The translations under genes and the position numbers were made by a program. Of a stretch of DNA of 6,666 bases, positions 1 through 5,340 are shown one piece after another. The DNA lies in contig JAITCV010000109.1 in the NCBI GenBank assembly GCA_031282905.1, positions 1 to 6,666 on the forward strand, given 5' to 3'. The first letter of the stretch is position 1. Each line of letters starts with the position of its first letter. This DNA is from Azoarcus sp. GTDB taxonomy: Bacteria > Pseudomonadota > Gammaproteobacteria > Burkholderiales > Rhodocyclaceae. The notes beneath the pieces are model-generated. The model was not told the origin of the DNA, searched no databases, and saw nothing but the letters and a program-made list of their open reading frames with translations.

Positions 1-70
1 TGATCTCCGCTTCGCTTACGTCGAGTTGCGTGGCTACGATCTTTCTGACGCGCTGTTCGATGTCGCTCAT
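1..70 (-). CDS. acpP: Acyl carrier protein, N-terminal fragment (runs off the left edge)
   Basis: Only the first 23 codons are visible. They read MSDIEQRVRKIVATQLDVSE followed by AEI, the typical helix-I start of bacterial type II ACP (usually 78-79 aa). The DSL serine that receives 4'-phosphopantetheine lies beyond the edge. ACP is the small cytosolic carrier that holds growing acyl chains as thioesters for the Fab enzymes and PlsX encoded just upstream. A clear Shine-Dalgarno AAGGAG (plus positions 78-83) lies 7 nt before the ATG and fixes the start; it is the strongest ribosome site in the window, fitting a very abundant protein. The 80-nt gap from fabG, against 5 and 16 nt elsewhere in the cluster, suggests extra transcription of acpP from its own promoter. 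Identity is secure from the sequence and from its place after fabG. Confidence 0.95.
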   Translation of the reverse strand, partial: MSDIEQRVRKIVATQLDVSEAEI

Positions 71-110
71 GAACGAACTCCTTCCCATGATGGGTGTAAA
101 AAACCTGTGC

Positions 111-139
111 ATTCTACCCAAAAGGCCAAGATTCGCCAT
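111..139 (-). promoter_or_regulatory. Possible sigma70-type promoter for acpP
   Basis: In the fabG-acpP gap the minus strand carries TAGAAT (plus 111-116), a 5/6 match to the -10 consensus. It lies 17 nt downstream of ATGGCG (plus 134-139), which matches only 3/6 of the -35 consensus. Transcription would begin near 104, giving a leader of about 30 nt that contains the AAGGAG site. In E. coli acpP is also transcribed partly from promoters near the end of fabG, so the location is sensible. The weak -35 keeps this tentative. Confidence 0.35.
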
Positions 140-150
140 TACGGACGAAA

Positions 151-900
151 TCATGACATATGCATACCACCATTGACGTGCAGGGTCGAACCGGTGATGT
201 AGGCGGCGGCAGGGGATGCCAGGAAGGCAACCGCGCTGGCGATTTCTTCCGGCCGGCCGAGCCGACCCAGCACGATATTGTTGAGGAGCGCAGCGCGCGC
301 GGCCTCGGGCAGGCTCCGGGTCATGTCGGTGTCGATGAATCCCGGCGCCACGCAATTCACGGTGATGTTGCGGCTGCCAAGCTCGCGGGCAAGCGCCCGG
401 CTCATGCCCGCGACCCCGGCCTTGGCCGCGGCATAATTGGCCTGGCCCGGATTGCCGGTCGAGCCGACTACCGAGGTGATGTTGATGATGCGGCCCGCGC
501 GCGCCTTCATCATGCCGCGCATCACCCGTCTCGATAAACGGAATACCGCCTTGAGATTGGTGTCGATCACCGCATCCCATTCTTCGTCCTTCATCCGCAA
601 CGCGAGGTTGTCGCGGGTGATGCCTGCGTTGTTGACCAGGATGCCGATCACGCCGAATTCCTGTTCGATTTCCCCAATCGCGCGCTCGCATGCCGCAGCA
701 TCGGTAACGTCGAACGTTATACCCTTTCCTTTCAGGCCAGCGCCGGCCAGCGTCGCGTCGATTTCAGCCGAGCCGTCTTGCGAAATCGCCGTGCCCAGCA
801 CCGTTGCCCCCAGGCGACCGAGTTCAAGCACCACCGCGCGCCCGATGCCGCGTGAAGCGCCGGTCACCAGCGCGATCTGTCCTTCGAGTGAAAAACCCAT
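151..900 (-). CDS. fabG: 3-oxoacyl-ACP reductase FabG
   Basis: NADPH-dependent short-chain dehydrogenase/reductase that reduces 3-oxoacyl-ACP to (R)-3-hydroxyacyl-ACP, the first reduction of each fatty-acid elongation cycle, in the cytosol. The 249-aa product has the full SDR signature: glycine-rich cofactor loop TGASRGIG (13-20), NNAG (90-93), and the catalytic tetrad N115, S143, Y156 and K160 within YAAAK. The C-terminal half carries PGFIDTDMT and a GGM ending typical of FabG. The ATG at 900 is preceded by GAGGTG, which overlaps the fabD stop codon; the genes are 5 nt apart, so translation is probably coupled. The reading frame stays open upstream through fabD, but that extension is antisense-like shadow. 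Length and motifs match the family, and no damage is seen. Other SDR enzymes look similar, but position between fabD and acpP settles the identity. Confidence 0.97.
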   Translation of the reverse strand: MGFSLEGQIALVTGASRGIGRAVVLELGRLGATVLGTAISQDGSAEIDATLAGAGLKGKGITFDVTDAAACERAIGEIEQEFGVIGILVNNAGITRDNLALRMKDEEWDAVIDTNLKAVFRLSRRVMRGMMKARAGRIINITSVVGSTGNPGQANYAAAKAGVAGMSRALARELGSRNITVNCVAPGFIDTDMTRSLPEAARAALLNNIVLGRLGRPEEIASAVAFLASPAAAYITGSTLHVNGGMHMS

Positions 901-905
901 GCTGT

Positions 906-1835
906 TCACCTCACCATGGTAAGCATCTGTTCCAGGCTGGCGGCGTCGAATACCGCGCCGCCGCCCACGTTCTTGTCGATGCGCTTGCTCATGCCGGCCA
1001 GCACCTTGCCCGGGCCGCATTCGATGACATGCGAGATACCGCGCGCCGCCATCGCCGTGATCGACTCGATCCAGCGCACCGGCGAAAACGCCTGCCGCAC
1101 CAAGGCGGCGCGAATTTCCGCCGGATCGTCGCAGACCGCGACATCGACATTGTTGAGCACGGCAATCGACGGTGGCGCGATGTCGATGCTTGCCAGCCGT
1201 TCCTCCAGCCGTTGCGCCGCGGGTTTCATCAACGCGCAATGAAAGGGTGCGGACACCGGCAACAGCACCGCGCGTTTGGCGCCACGCGCCTTGGCGGTCT
1301 CGATGGCGCGTTCGACCGCCGCGCGCGCGCCGGCGATCACGATCTGGCCGGGCGCGTTGAGGTTGGCGGCTTCGACCACCTCGCCTTGCGCCGCTTCGGC
1401 ACAGGCGGCGCGCACGTCCTCGATTTCCAGTCCGAGCAAGGCGGCCATCGCGCCTTCGCCTTCCGGCACGGCTTCCTGCATGGCCTGGGCGCGGAATCTG
1501 ACCAACGGCACGGCATCGGCGAAGGCGATCGCCCCCGCCGCGACCAGGGCCGAATATTCCCCCAGGCTGTGACCCGCCACCAGCGCGGGACGCGGCCCGC
1601 CAGCGGCCAGCCATGCGCGATAAACCGCCACGCCAGCGGTCAACATCAACGGCTGGGTATTGACCGTGAGCGCCAAGCGCTCGGCAGGCCCCTCGGCCGC
1701 CATTTGCCACAAATCCTCGCCCAGGGCATCTTGCGCCTCGGCGAAAGTCTCGCGGATGACTTTTGATTCTCCAAAGCCCGCCATCATGCCAACGGATTGC
1801 GAACCCTGACCAGGAAATACCAGCGCGAAAGCCAT
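906..1835 (-). CDS. fabD: Malonyl-CoA:ACP transacylase FabD
   Basis: Transfers the malonyl group from malonyl-CoA to ACP, supplying the extender unit for fatty-acid synthesis. The 309-aa product has the family's usual length and motifs: FPGQGSQ near the N-terminus (7-13), the nucleophile elbow GHSLG (88-92, Ser90), Arg115 that binds the malonyl carboxylate, SAPFHC with catalytic His199, and GPGKVLAGM (274-282). The ATG at 1835 follows GGAG by 5 nt. The same frame stays open upstream across fabH (to 2096), but that extension is out of frame with FabH and lacks any conserved feature. The gap from fabH is 16 nt and to fabG 5 nt, consistent with one operon. Residue assignments are made by analogy with E. 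coli FabD. Confidence 0.97.
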   Translation of the reverse strand: MAFALVFPGQGSQSVGMMAGFGESKVIRETFAEAQDALGEDLWQMAAEGPAERLALTVNTQPLMLTAGVAVYRAWLAAGGPRPALVAGHSLGEYSALVAAGAIAFADAVPLVRFRAQAMQEAVPEGEGAMAALLGLEIEDVRAACAEAAQGEVVEAANLNAPGQIVIAGARAAVERAIETAKARGAKRAVLLPVSAPFHCALMKPAAQRLEERLASIDIAPPSIAVLNNVDVAVCDDPAEIRAALVRQAFSPVRWIESITAMAARGISHVIECGPGKVLAGMSKRIDKNVGGGAVFDAASLEQMLTMVR

Positions 1836-1851
1836 TGTTTCTCCGTGTGAC

Positions 1852-2829
1852 TCAAAAATCGAACAGCGCGGCGCCCCAGGTAAAGCCGCCCCCGACGCCT
1901 TCGACCAGCACGCGCTGGCCGGGCTGAATCTGGCCGCTGCGCACCGCGTGGTCGAGCGCGAGCGGAATCGACGCCGCCGAAGTGTTGCCATGGCGGTCGA
2001 CCATGGCGACCACTTTGTCCATGGCCAGCCCCAGTTTCTTCGCCGTGGACTGGATGATGCGAATATTGGCCTGATGCGGTACCAGCCAGTCGACACTGGC
2101 GGCGCTCACCCCCGCCGCCGTCATCACTTCGCCCGCGACTTCACTCAACACCTTGACCGCGAATCTGAACACCGCTTGTCCGTCCATGCGCAGGAAAGGA
2201 TCGCCTGTCACCCGGCCGCCCGCGATCTGGCCGGGCACGCACAGGATGCCGTGATGGCTGCCGTCGGCGTGCAGCACGCTTGCCAGCAGACCAGGACGGT
2301 CGGCGGCTTCCAGTACCACCGCGCCGGCGCCGTCGCCGAAAAGCACACAGGTGCCGCGGTCGTTCCAGTCAAGGATGCGGGAAAAAACCTCGGCGCCGAT
2401 CACCAGCGCGCGCTGGTTGGCGCCGGTGCGGATGAACTTTTCCGCAATGTTCAAGGCATAGACGAAACCACAGCACACCGCTTGCACATCGAATGCCGCG
2501 CCGCCATTCCCGATGCCGAGCCGCGCCTGCACCAGGCTTGCCGTGCTCGGGAAGATGTAGTCCGGTGTCGAGGTCGCGACGATGATGAGATCGATGTCAT
2601 CGGGCGCGCGCCCGGCCGCAGCCAACGCCTGCTGTGCCGCGCGCACGGCCAGATCGCTGGCGCTCACCCCGCTTTCCGCCAGATGGCGGGCGCGGATGCC
2701 GGTGCGGGCGAAAATCCATTCGTCCGAAGTCTTGATGCCCCGCGCGACCAGATCGTCATTGGTTATCGGTTCGCCGGGCAGATAACTGCCCGTGCCGGCA
2801 ATCCTGGCATGCACCCTGTTCACACTCAT
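1852..2829 (-). CDS. fabH: 3-oxoacyl-ACP synthase III FabH (KAS III)
   Basis: Starts fatty-acid synthesis by condensing acetyl-CoA with malonyl-ACP to acetoacetyl-ACP. The 325-aa thiolase-fold protein shows the KAS III layout: GTGSYLPGEP (12-21), WIFARTGIRAR (38-48) around the CoA site, the nucleophile in FDVQAVCCGF (Cys119), VPHQANIRII (His252) and GNTSAASIP (Asn282), ending GGGFTWGAALFDF. The Cys-His-Asn triad is complete, which separates it from KAS I/II (Cys-His-His). A second cysteine directly follows the nucleophile, where E. coli has Ala. The ATG overlaps the plsX stop by 4 nt (ATGA) and has only a weak GGGG upstream, so its translation is probably coupled to plsX. A FabH-like PKS starter synthase is possible in principle, but the neighbourhood points to the housekeeping enzyme. 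Confidence 0.97.
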   Translation of the reverse strand: MSVNRVHARIAGTGSYLPGEPITNDDLVARGIKTSDEWIFARTGIRARHLAESGVSASDLAVRAAQQALAAAGRAPDDIDLIIVATSTPDYIFPSTASLVQARLGIGNGGAAFDVQAVCCGFVYALNIAEKFIRTGANQRALVIGAEVFSRILDWNDRGTCVLFGDGAGAVVLEAADRPGLLASVLHADGSHHGILCVPGQIAGGRVTGDPFLRMDGQAVFRFAVKVLSEVAGEVMTAAGVSAASVDWLVPHQANIRIIQSTAKKLGLAMDKVVAMVDRHGNTSAASIPLALDHAVRSGQIQPGQRVLVEGVGGGFTWGAALFDF

Positions 2830-3848
2830 GCTGGAACCCCGGCGGCGGTCTCCGTGTTGGAGACCATCTTGCGTTCGATGCGCTCGATCAACTGGTTGGA
2901 GGCCGCGTCCGCCGCGCGCCCGATTGCCTGTTCGAACGCGAAAGCGTCCGCCGAGCCATGGCTTTTCACCACGACGCCGCGCAGACCGAGCAGCACCGCG
3001 CCGTTGTAGCGGCGGTGATCGACCCGGCGCTTGAAATTTTTCAGCACGGGCGTCGCCGCCAGCGCCATCAATTTGGACAAGGGCCCGCGCGTGAATTCCT
3101 CGCGCAGGAAAGTCATCAACATCTGCGCCAGACCTTCCGAAGTTTTCAGCGCGACATTGCCGACAAAGCCGTCACAGACCACCACGTCGGTCATGCCCCG
3201 GTAGATATCTTCGATATTGCCGTGGAAGTTGAGTCCGCTCGCGCGCAGCAATTCGGCGGCCTGCTTGGTTACTTCGTTGCCCTTGATGTCTTCTTCGCCG
3301 ATGTTGAGCAGTCCCACCAGCGGGCGTTCGATGTGATCGACCGCCGCCACGAGCATCGCGCCCATCACGCCGAACTGGAGCAGGTGTTCGGCGCTGCAAT
3401 CGACATTCGCACCCAGATCGAGCGCATAAGTCCGCCCCTTGAGTGTGGGCAATACCGAACATATCGCCGGGCGATCGATGCCGGGCAGCATCTTGAGCAC
3501 GAAGCGCGCGGTCGCCATCAAGGCGCCCGTGTTGCCCGCCGATACCGCGGCCTGCGCCGTGCCCGCCTTGACCAGATCGATCGCCACCCGCATGGAGGAA
3601 TCTTTCTTGTTGCGCATCGCGCTCGCGGGTGCTTCATCCATGCCGACGACTTCGGTCGCGTGGCGAATGGACAGGCGCTCGCCCGCCGTAGACGCCGCAT
3701 CGCCCAGCAATGGCGTCAGCGCCTCTTCGCGTCCGACCAGGATTACCCGCATGCCGGGATGATTACGCAAAAAAGCCAGCGCGGCGGGAACGGTCACGTT
3801 CGGCCCGTGGTCGCCCCCCATGCCATCAAGCGCAACGGTGACACTCAT
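2826..3848 (-). CDS. plsX: Phosphate acyltransferase PlsX
   Basis: Peripheral membrane enzyme that converts acyl-ACP and phosphate to acyl-phosphate, the acyl donor for PlsY in glycerol-3-phosphate acylation; it ties fatty-acid synthesis to phospholipid synthesis. From the chosen start the product is 340 aa, normal for the family. Visible motifs: ALDGMGGDHGP (6-16), ASAMRNKKDSSM (75-86), SAGNTGALMA (103-112), LDLGANVDC (143-151), NIGEE (182-186), CDGFVGNVALK (225-235) and KSHGSAD (295-301). I place the start at the ATG at 3848, because the conserved N-terminus begins there and a weak GAG lies 6 nt upstream. An in-frame ATG at 3875 (349 aa) lacks a ribosome site and lies inside an inverted repeat. 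The 3' end overlaps fabH by ATGA. Upstream lie an intrinsic terminator and an inverted repeat that may control expression. Confidence 0.96.
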   Translation of the reverse strand: MSVTVALDGMGGDHGPNVTVPAALAFLRNHPGMRVILVGREEALTPLLGDAASTAGERLSIRHATEVVGMDEAPASAMRNKKDSSMRVAIDLVKAGTAQAAVSAGNTGALMATARFVLKMLPGIDRPAICSVLPTLKGRTYALDLGANVDCSAEHLLQFGVMGAMLVAAVDHIERPLVGLLNIGEEDIKGNEVTKQAAELLRASGLNFHGNIEDIYRGMTDVVVCDGFVGNVALKTSEGLAQMLMTFLREEFTRGPLSKLMALAATPVLKNFKRRVDHRRYNGAVLLGLRGVVVKSHGSADAFAFEQAIGRAADAASNQLIERIERKMVSNTETAAGVPA

Positions 3849-3865
3849 CGTTTTCTCGCGTACTT

Positions 3866-3890
3866 GCATGTTCATGTATTCAGAACATGC
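3866..3890. repeat. Inverted repeat in the plsX leader (possible operator or mRNA hairpin)
   Basis: GCATGTTC (3866-3873) and GAACATGC (3883-3890) are perfect 8-bp arms around a 9-nt spacer. The element lies 18 nt upstream of the chosen plsX ATG and between that gene and the rpmF-side terminator. It could be a dyad operator for a dimeric regulator or a hairpin in the plsX leader. I recognise no specific regulator: FapR, FabT and FadR sites are not evident. Two ATG triplets in frame with plsX lie in or at the edge of the arms. Confidence 0.5.
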
Positions 3891-3908
3891 TCAAAAAGAA
3901 AGCGGACG

Positions 3909-3944
3909 AAAAAAGCGGCGCGGACGCATTGCGTCCAGCGCCGC
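3909..3944 (-). terminator. Rho-independent terminator downstream of rpmF
   Basis: Read on the minus strand, a 7-bp GC arm (GCGGCGC / GCGCCGC), a single-base bulge and a 6-bp arm (GGACGC / GCGTCC) with a 3-nt loop form a 13-bp GC-rich stem, followed directly by TTTTTT (plus 3909-3914). The plus strand has no U-tract on the other side, so it acts in the rpmF direction only. It lies 26 nt past the rpmF stop and 61 nt before the plsX start, so it ends or attenuates the yceD-rpmF transcript before the fab genes. Confidence 0.85.
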
Positions 3945-3949
3945 CGCTG

Positions 3950-3974
3950 AGTAAATCCGCCGTGCGGATTTACT
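3950..3974. repeat. Inverted repeat spanning the rpmF stop codon
   Basis: AGTAAATCCGC (3950-3960), a 3-nt spacer CGT, then GCGGATTTACT (3964-3974): a perfect 11-bp dyad with a tight loop. The rpmF TAA stop (3970-3972) lies in one arm. No U-tract follows on either strand, so it is not a classic terminator by itself. It stands 5 nt from the real terminator stem and could stabilise the rpmF mRNA 3' end or help terminator folding. Confidence 0.7.
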
Positions 3975-4149
3975 CGCCCTTGGCCTTGGCGACTTTCTTG
4001 CCGCGATAGTAACCACTCGGACTGATGTGGTGACGCAGGTGCACTTCGCCCGTGCTCGTCTCCACGGCCAGCGCCGGCGCGGTCAAACCATCATGCGAAC
4101 GGTGCATGCCACGCTTGGAAGGGGATTTTTTGTTCTGTTGGACAGCCAT
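3970..4149 (-). CDS. rpmF: 50S ribosomal protein L32 (bL32)
   Basis: Small basic protein of the large ribosomal subunit. The 59-aa product begins MAVQQNKKSPSKRGMHRSHD and continues with the conserved HLRHHISPSGYYRGKKV block, nearly matching E. coli L32 (57 aa). It has no Cys pairs, so this is the zinc-free form. A strong Shine-Dalgarno CAGGAG (plus 4158-4163) sits 8 nt before the ATG and fixes the start; the longer open frame to 4263 is not needed. It follows yceD by 38 nt and is followed by two hairpins, the second an intrinsic terminator. In E. coli rpmF is co-transcribed with the lipid genes; here that link would depend on readthrough. Confidence 0.97.
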   Translation of the reverse strand: MAVQQNKKSPSKRGMHRSHDGLTAPALAVETSTGEVHLRHHISPSGYYRGKKVAKAKGE

Positions 4150-4187
4150 GAAACACACTCCTGAAAAAAACGATTCACGAAACCTGG

Positions 4188-4676
4188 TTACCGCCTTCTT
4201 GCAGCCAAGGCGGCAAAAGGCGATTCCTTTTCCACCCCGTCCGCCGGACGAAGCGAAATGCAATCTTCTTCATGCCTGGGCGCGAACGGCAAGGTGAGAA
4301 TGATCTCGTCCTCGACCAGCGCCAGCACGTCCAATTCGCCGCCGTCGCCGACTTCGATCTCATCGACCTCGTCATCGTCATCGAGCAGTGGCGGCTCGCC
4401 GACCTTCACCGGCGACAGTACCACATCGATGGCAAGCGGCCACTCAAGCTCACCCAGGCAACGCAGACAACGCAGGATCATCCGTCCGTCGATCTTCAGC
4501 CTCAGCCGGACCTGGTCATCGACATCGAGACTGCCCGCCAGACTCCAACTCAACGCGCCATCATCGCGCGCCAGTTGATCCGCAAGCCGACCCAGGGCAG
4601 CCAGTGGCAATTCACCGGCGAGTTGCCGAGCCTCCCGCGCAAACCTGAACACATCGGCAATGCTTTGCTTGGACAT
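4188..4676 (-). CDS. yceD: YceD/DUF177 family protein (23S rRNA accumulation protein)
   Basis: The 162-aa product matches the DUF177/YceD family, whose members sit upstream of rpmF in most bacteria and have been linked to 23S rRNA accumulation and ribosome assembly; the molecular activity is unknown. Visible features are LRCLRCLGELEWPL with a CxxC pair (Cys70, Cys73), a strongly acidic stretch DDDDEVDEIE (99-108), the conserved block ELDVLALVEDEIILTLPFAP (114-133), a third cysteine (EEDC, Cys139) and the SPFAAL tail near the end. The cysteines could bind a metal, which is inference. No Shine-Dalgarno precedes the ATG at 4676; a good promoter ends about 10 nt upstream, so the message may be nearly leaderless. 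The next Met is residue 66, too late to be the start. First gene of the minus-strand cluster. Confidence 0.92.
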   Translation of the reverse strand: MSKQSIADVFRFAREARQLAGELPLAALGRLADQLARDDGALSWSLAGSLDVDDQVRLRLKIDGRMILRCLRCLGELEWPLAIDVVLSPVKVGEPPLLDDDDEVDEIEVGDGGELDVLALVEDEIILTLPFAPRHEEDCISLRPADGVEKESPFAALAARRR

Positions 4677-4685
4677 AATCGGCGG

Positions 4686-4714
4686 ATGTTATTATGTTTC
4701 CCAAACGATGTCAA
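4686..4714 (-). promoter_or_regulatory. Sigma70-type promoter for yceD-rpmF
   Basis: On the minus strand, TTGACA (plus 4709-4714, perfect -35) is followed after exactly 17 nt by TAACAT (plus 4686-4691, 4/6 match to -10). Transcription would start at about 4679-4680, only 3-4 nt before the yceD ATG. An overlapping CATAAT (plus 4691-4696) is a better -10 by itself but is only 12 nt from TTGACA. On the plus strand TATTAT (4690-4695) overlaps this element and could be a -10 for yceF, with no convincing -35. Confidence 0.65.
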
Positions 4715-4731
4715 AAATCCATATCAAGTGA

Positions 4732-4748
4732 TGCTTCCATCGGAAGCA
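4732..4748 (+). promoter_or_regulatory. Small hairpin in the yceF leader covering its ribosome site
   Basis: TGCTTCC (4732-4738) and GGAAGCA (4742-4748) form a perfect 7-bp stem with a 3-nt loop, ending 7 nt before the yceF ATG. The only plausible Shine-Dalgarno at a useful distance, GGAAG (4742-4746, 9 nt from the ATG), is in the 3' arm, so folding would hide it. A second purine run, GGAAA (4751-4755), directly abuts the ATG and is too close to serve. Confidence 0.4.
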
Positions 4749-4755
4749 CCGGAAA

Positions 4756-5340
4756 ATGCCCGCGCCTCGCCTCATCCTCGCGTCGACCTCGATCTACCGC
4801 CGCCAATTGCTCGAACGTTTCCAATTGCCATTCGATGTCGTGCGCCCCGATGTCGATGAGACGCCCTTGCCCGGGGAACCCCCCGACGAACTTGCCCGCC
4901 GCCTCGCGCACGCCAAGGCCGGCTCGGTCGCCCATGATCATGTCGACGCCATCGTCATCGGCAGCGATCAGGTTGCCGCCCTGGGGATGGAGATTTTCGG
5001 CAAACCCGGCTCATTTGATGGCGCGGTTGCGCAACTCCGCCGCATGAGCGGCCAGCGCGTGCTGTTCCATACCGCGCTCGCCGTCATCAACGGCGTCACC
5101 GGACGTTGCCAGCTTGCAAGCGTACCGACCCAGGTTCAATTTCGTCTGCTCTCGGACGCCGAGATTCGCCGCTATCTCGACCGTGAAGCGGTGCTCGATT
5201 GCGCGGGCAGCGCCAAATGCGAAGGACTGGGCATCACCTTGCTGGAAGCACTCAGCGGCGACGACCCCACCGCCCTCATCGGCCTGCCGCTGATCACACT
5301 GAGCCGCATGTTGCGCGCCGAAGGGGTCGAGTTGCCATGA
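4756..5340 (+). CDS. yceF: Maf-family nucleotide pyrophosphatase, YceF type (probable 7-methyl-GTP pyrophosphatase)
   Basis: Cytosolic nucleoside-triphosphate pyrophosphatase that removes pyrophosphate from non-canonical nucleotides; E. coli YceF prefers m7GTP. The 194-aa product matches the Maf fold: LILASTSIYRRQLL (6-19), DVDETP (32-37), IGSDQV (68-73) with catalytic Asp71, FGKP (81-84), a CAGSAKCEGLGI block (149-160) and a GLPLITLSRML tail. These blocks resemble E. coli YceF more than YhdE (dTTP/UTP type), which has different active-site surroundings; specificity is inferred. The gene diverges from yceD across 79 nt, as in E. coli, supporting the assignment. Its stop overlaps the start of the next gene (ATGA), so the two are probably co-translated. 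The ATG at 4756 fits the family N-terminus MxxLILASxS. Confidence 0.93.
   Translation: MPAPRLILASTSIYRRQLLERFQLPFDVVRPDVDETPLPGEPPDELARRLAHAKAGSVAHDHVDAIVIGSDQVAALGMEIFGKPGSFDGAVAQLRRMSGQRVLFHTALAVINGVTGRCQLASVPTQVQFRLLSDAEIRRYLDREAVLDCAGSAKCEGLGITLLEALSGDDPTALIGLPLITLSRMLRAEGVELP

Noticed and set aside
151..1710. A 519-aa open frame on the minus strand that ends as FabG
   Set aside because: Only the last 249 codons are FabG. The upstream part is an Arg/Gly-rich shadow of fabD in another frame, made possible by high GC; no fusion is supported.
906..2096. A 396-aa minus-strand frame extending FabD upstream into fabH
   Set aside because: The FabD family begins at MAFALVFPGQG (ATG at 1835) with a good ribosome site; the extra residues are a shadow of fabH.
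3849..3875. Longer PlsX starting at the ATG at 3875
   Set aside because: It adds nine residues without family support, has no Shine-Dalgarno, and the ATG lies at the edge of an inverted repeat arm.
3866..3894. Sigma70 promoter for plsX (TTGAGC at 3889-3894 on the minus strand)
   Set aside because: No acceptable -10 is found at 16-18 nt spacing; the best hexamers are ACATGC and AACATG.
804..3950. Several long plus-strand open frames (for example 804-1766, 1948-3009, 2958-3950) antisense to the fab genes
   Set aside because: They are His/Arg/Ala-rich, match no family I know, and lie wholly opposite well-supported genes; this is typical of GC-rich coding DNA.
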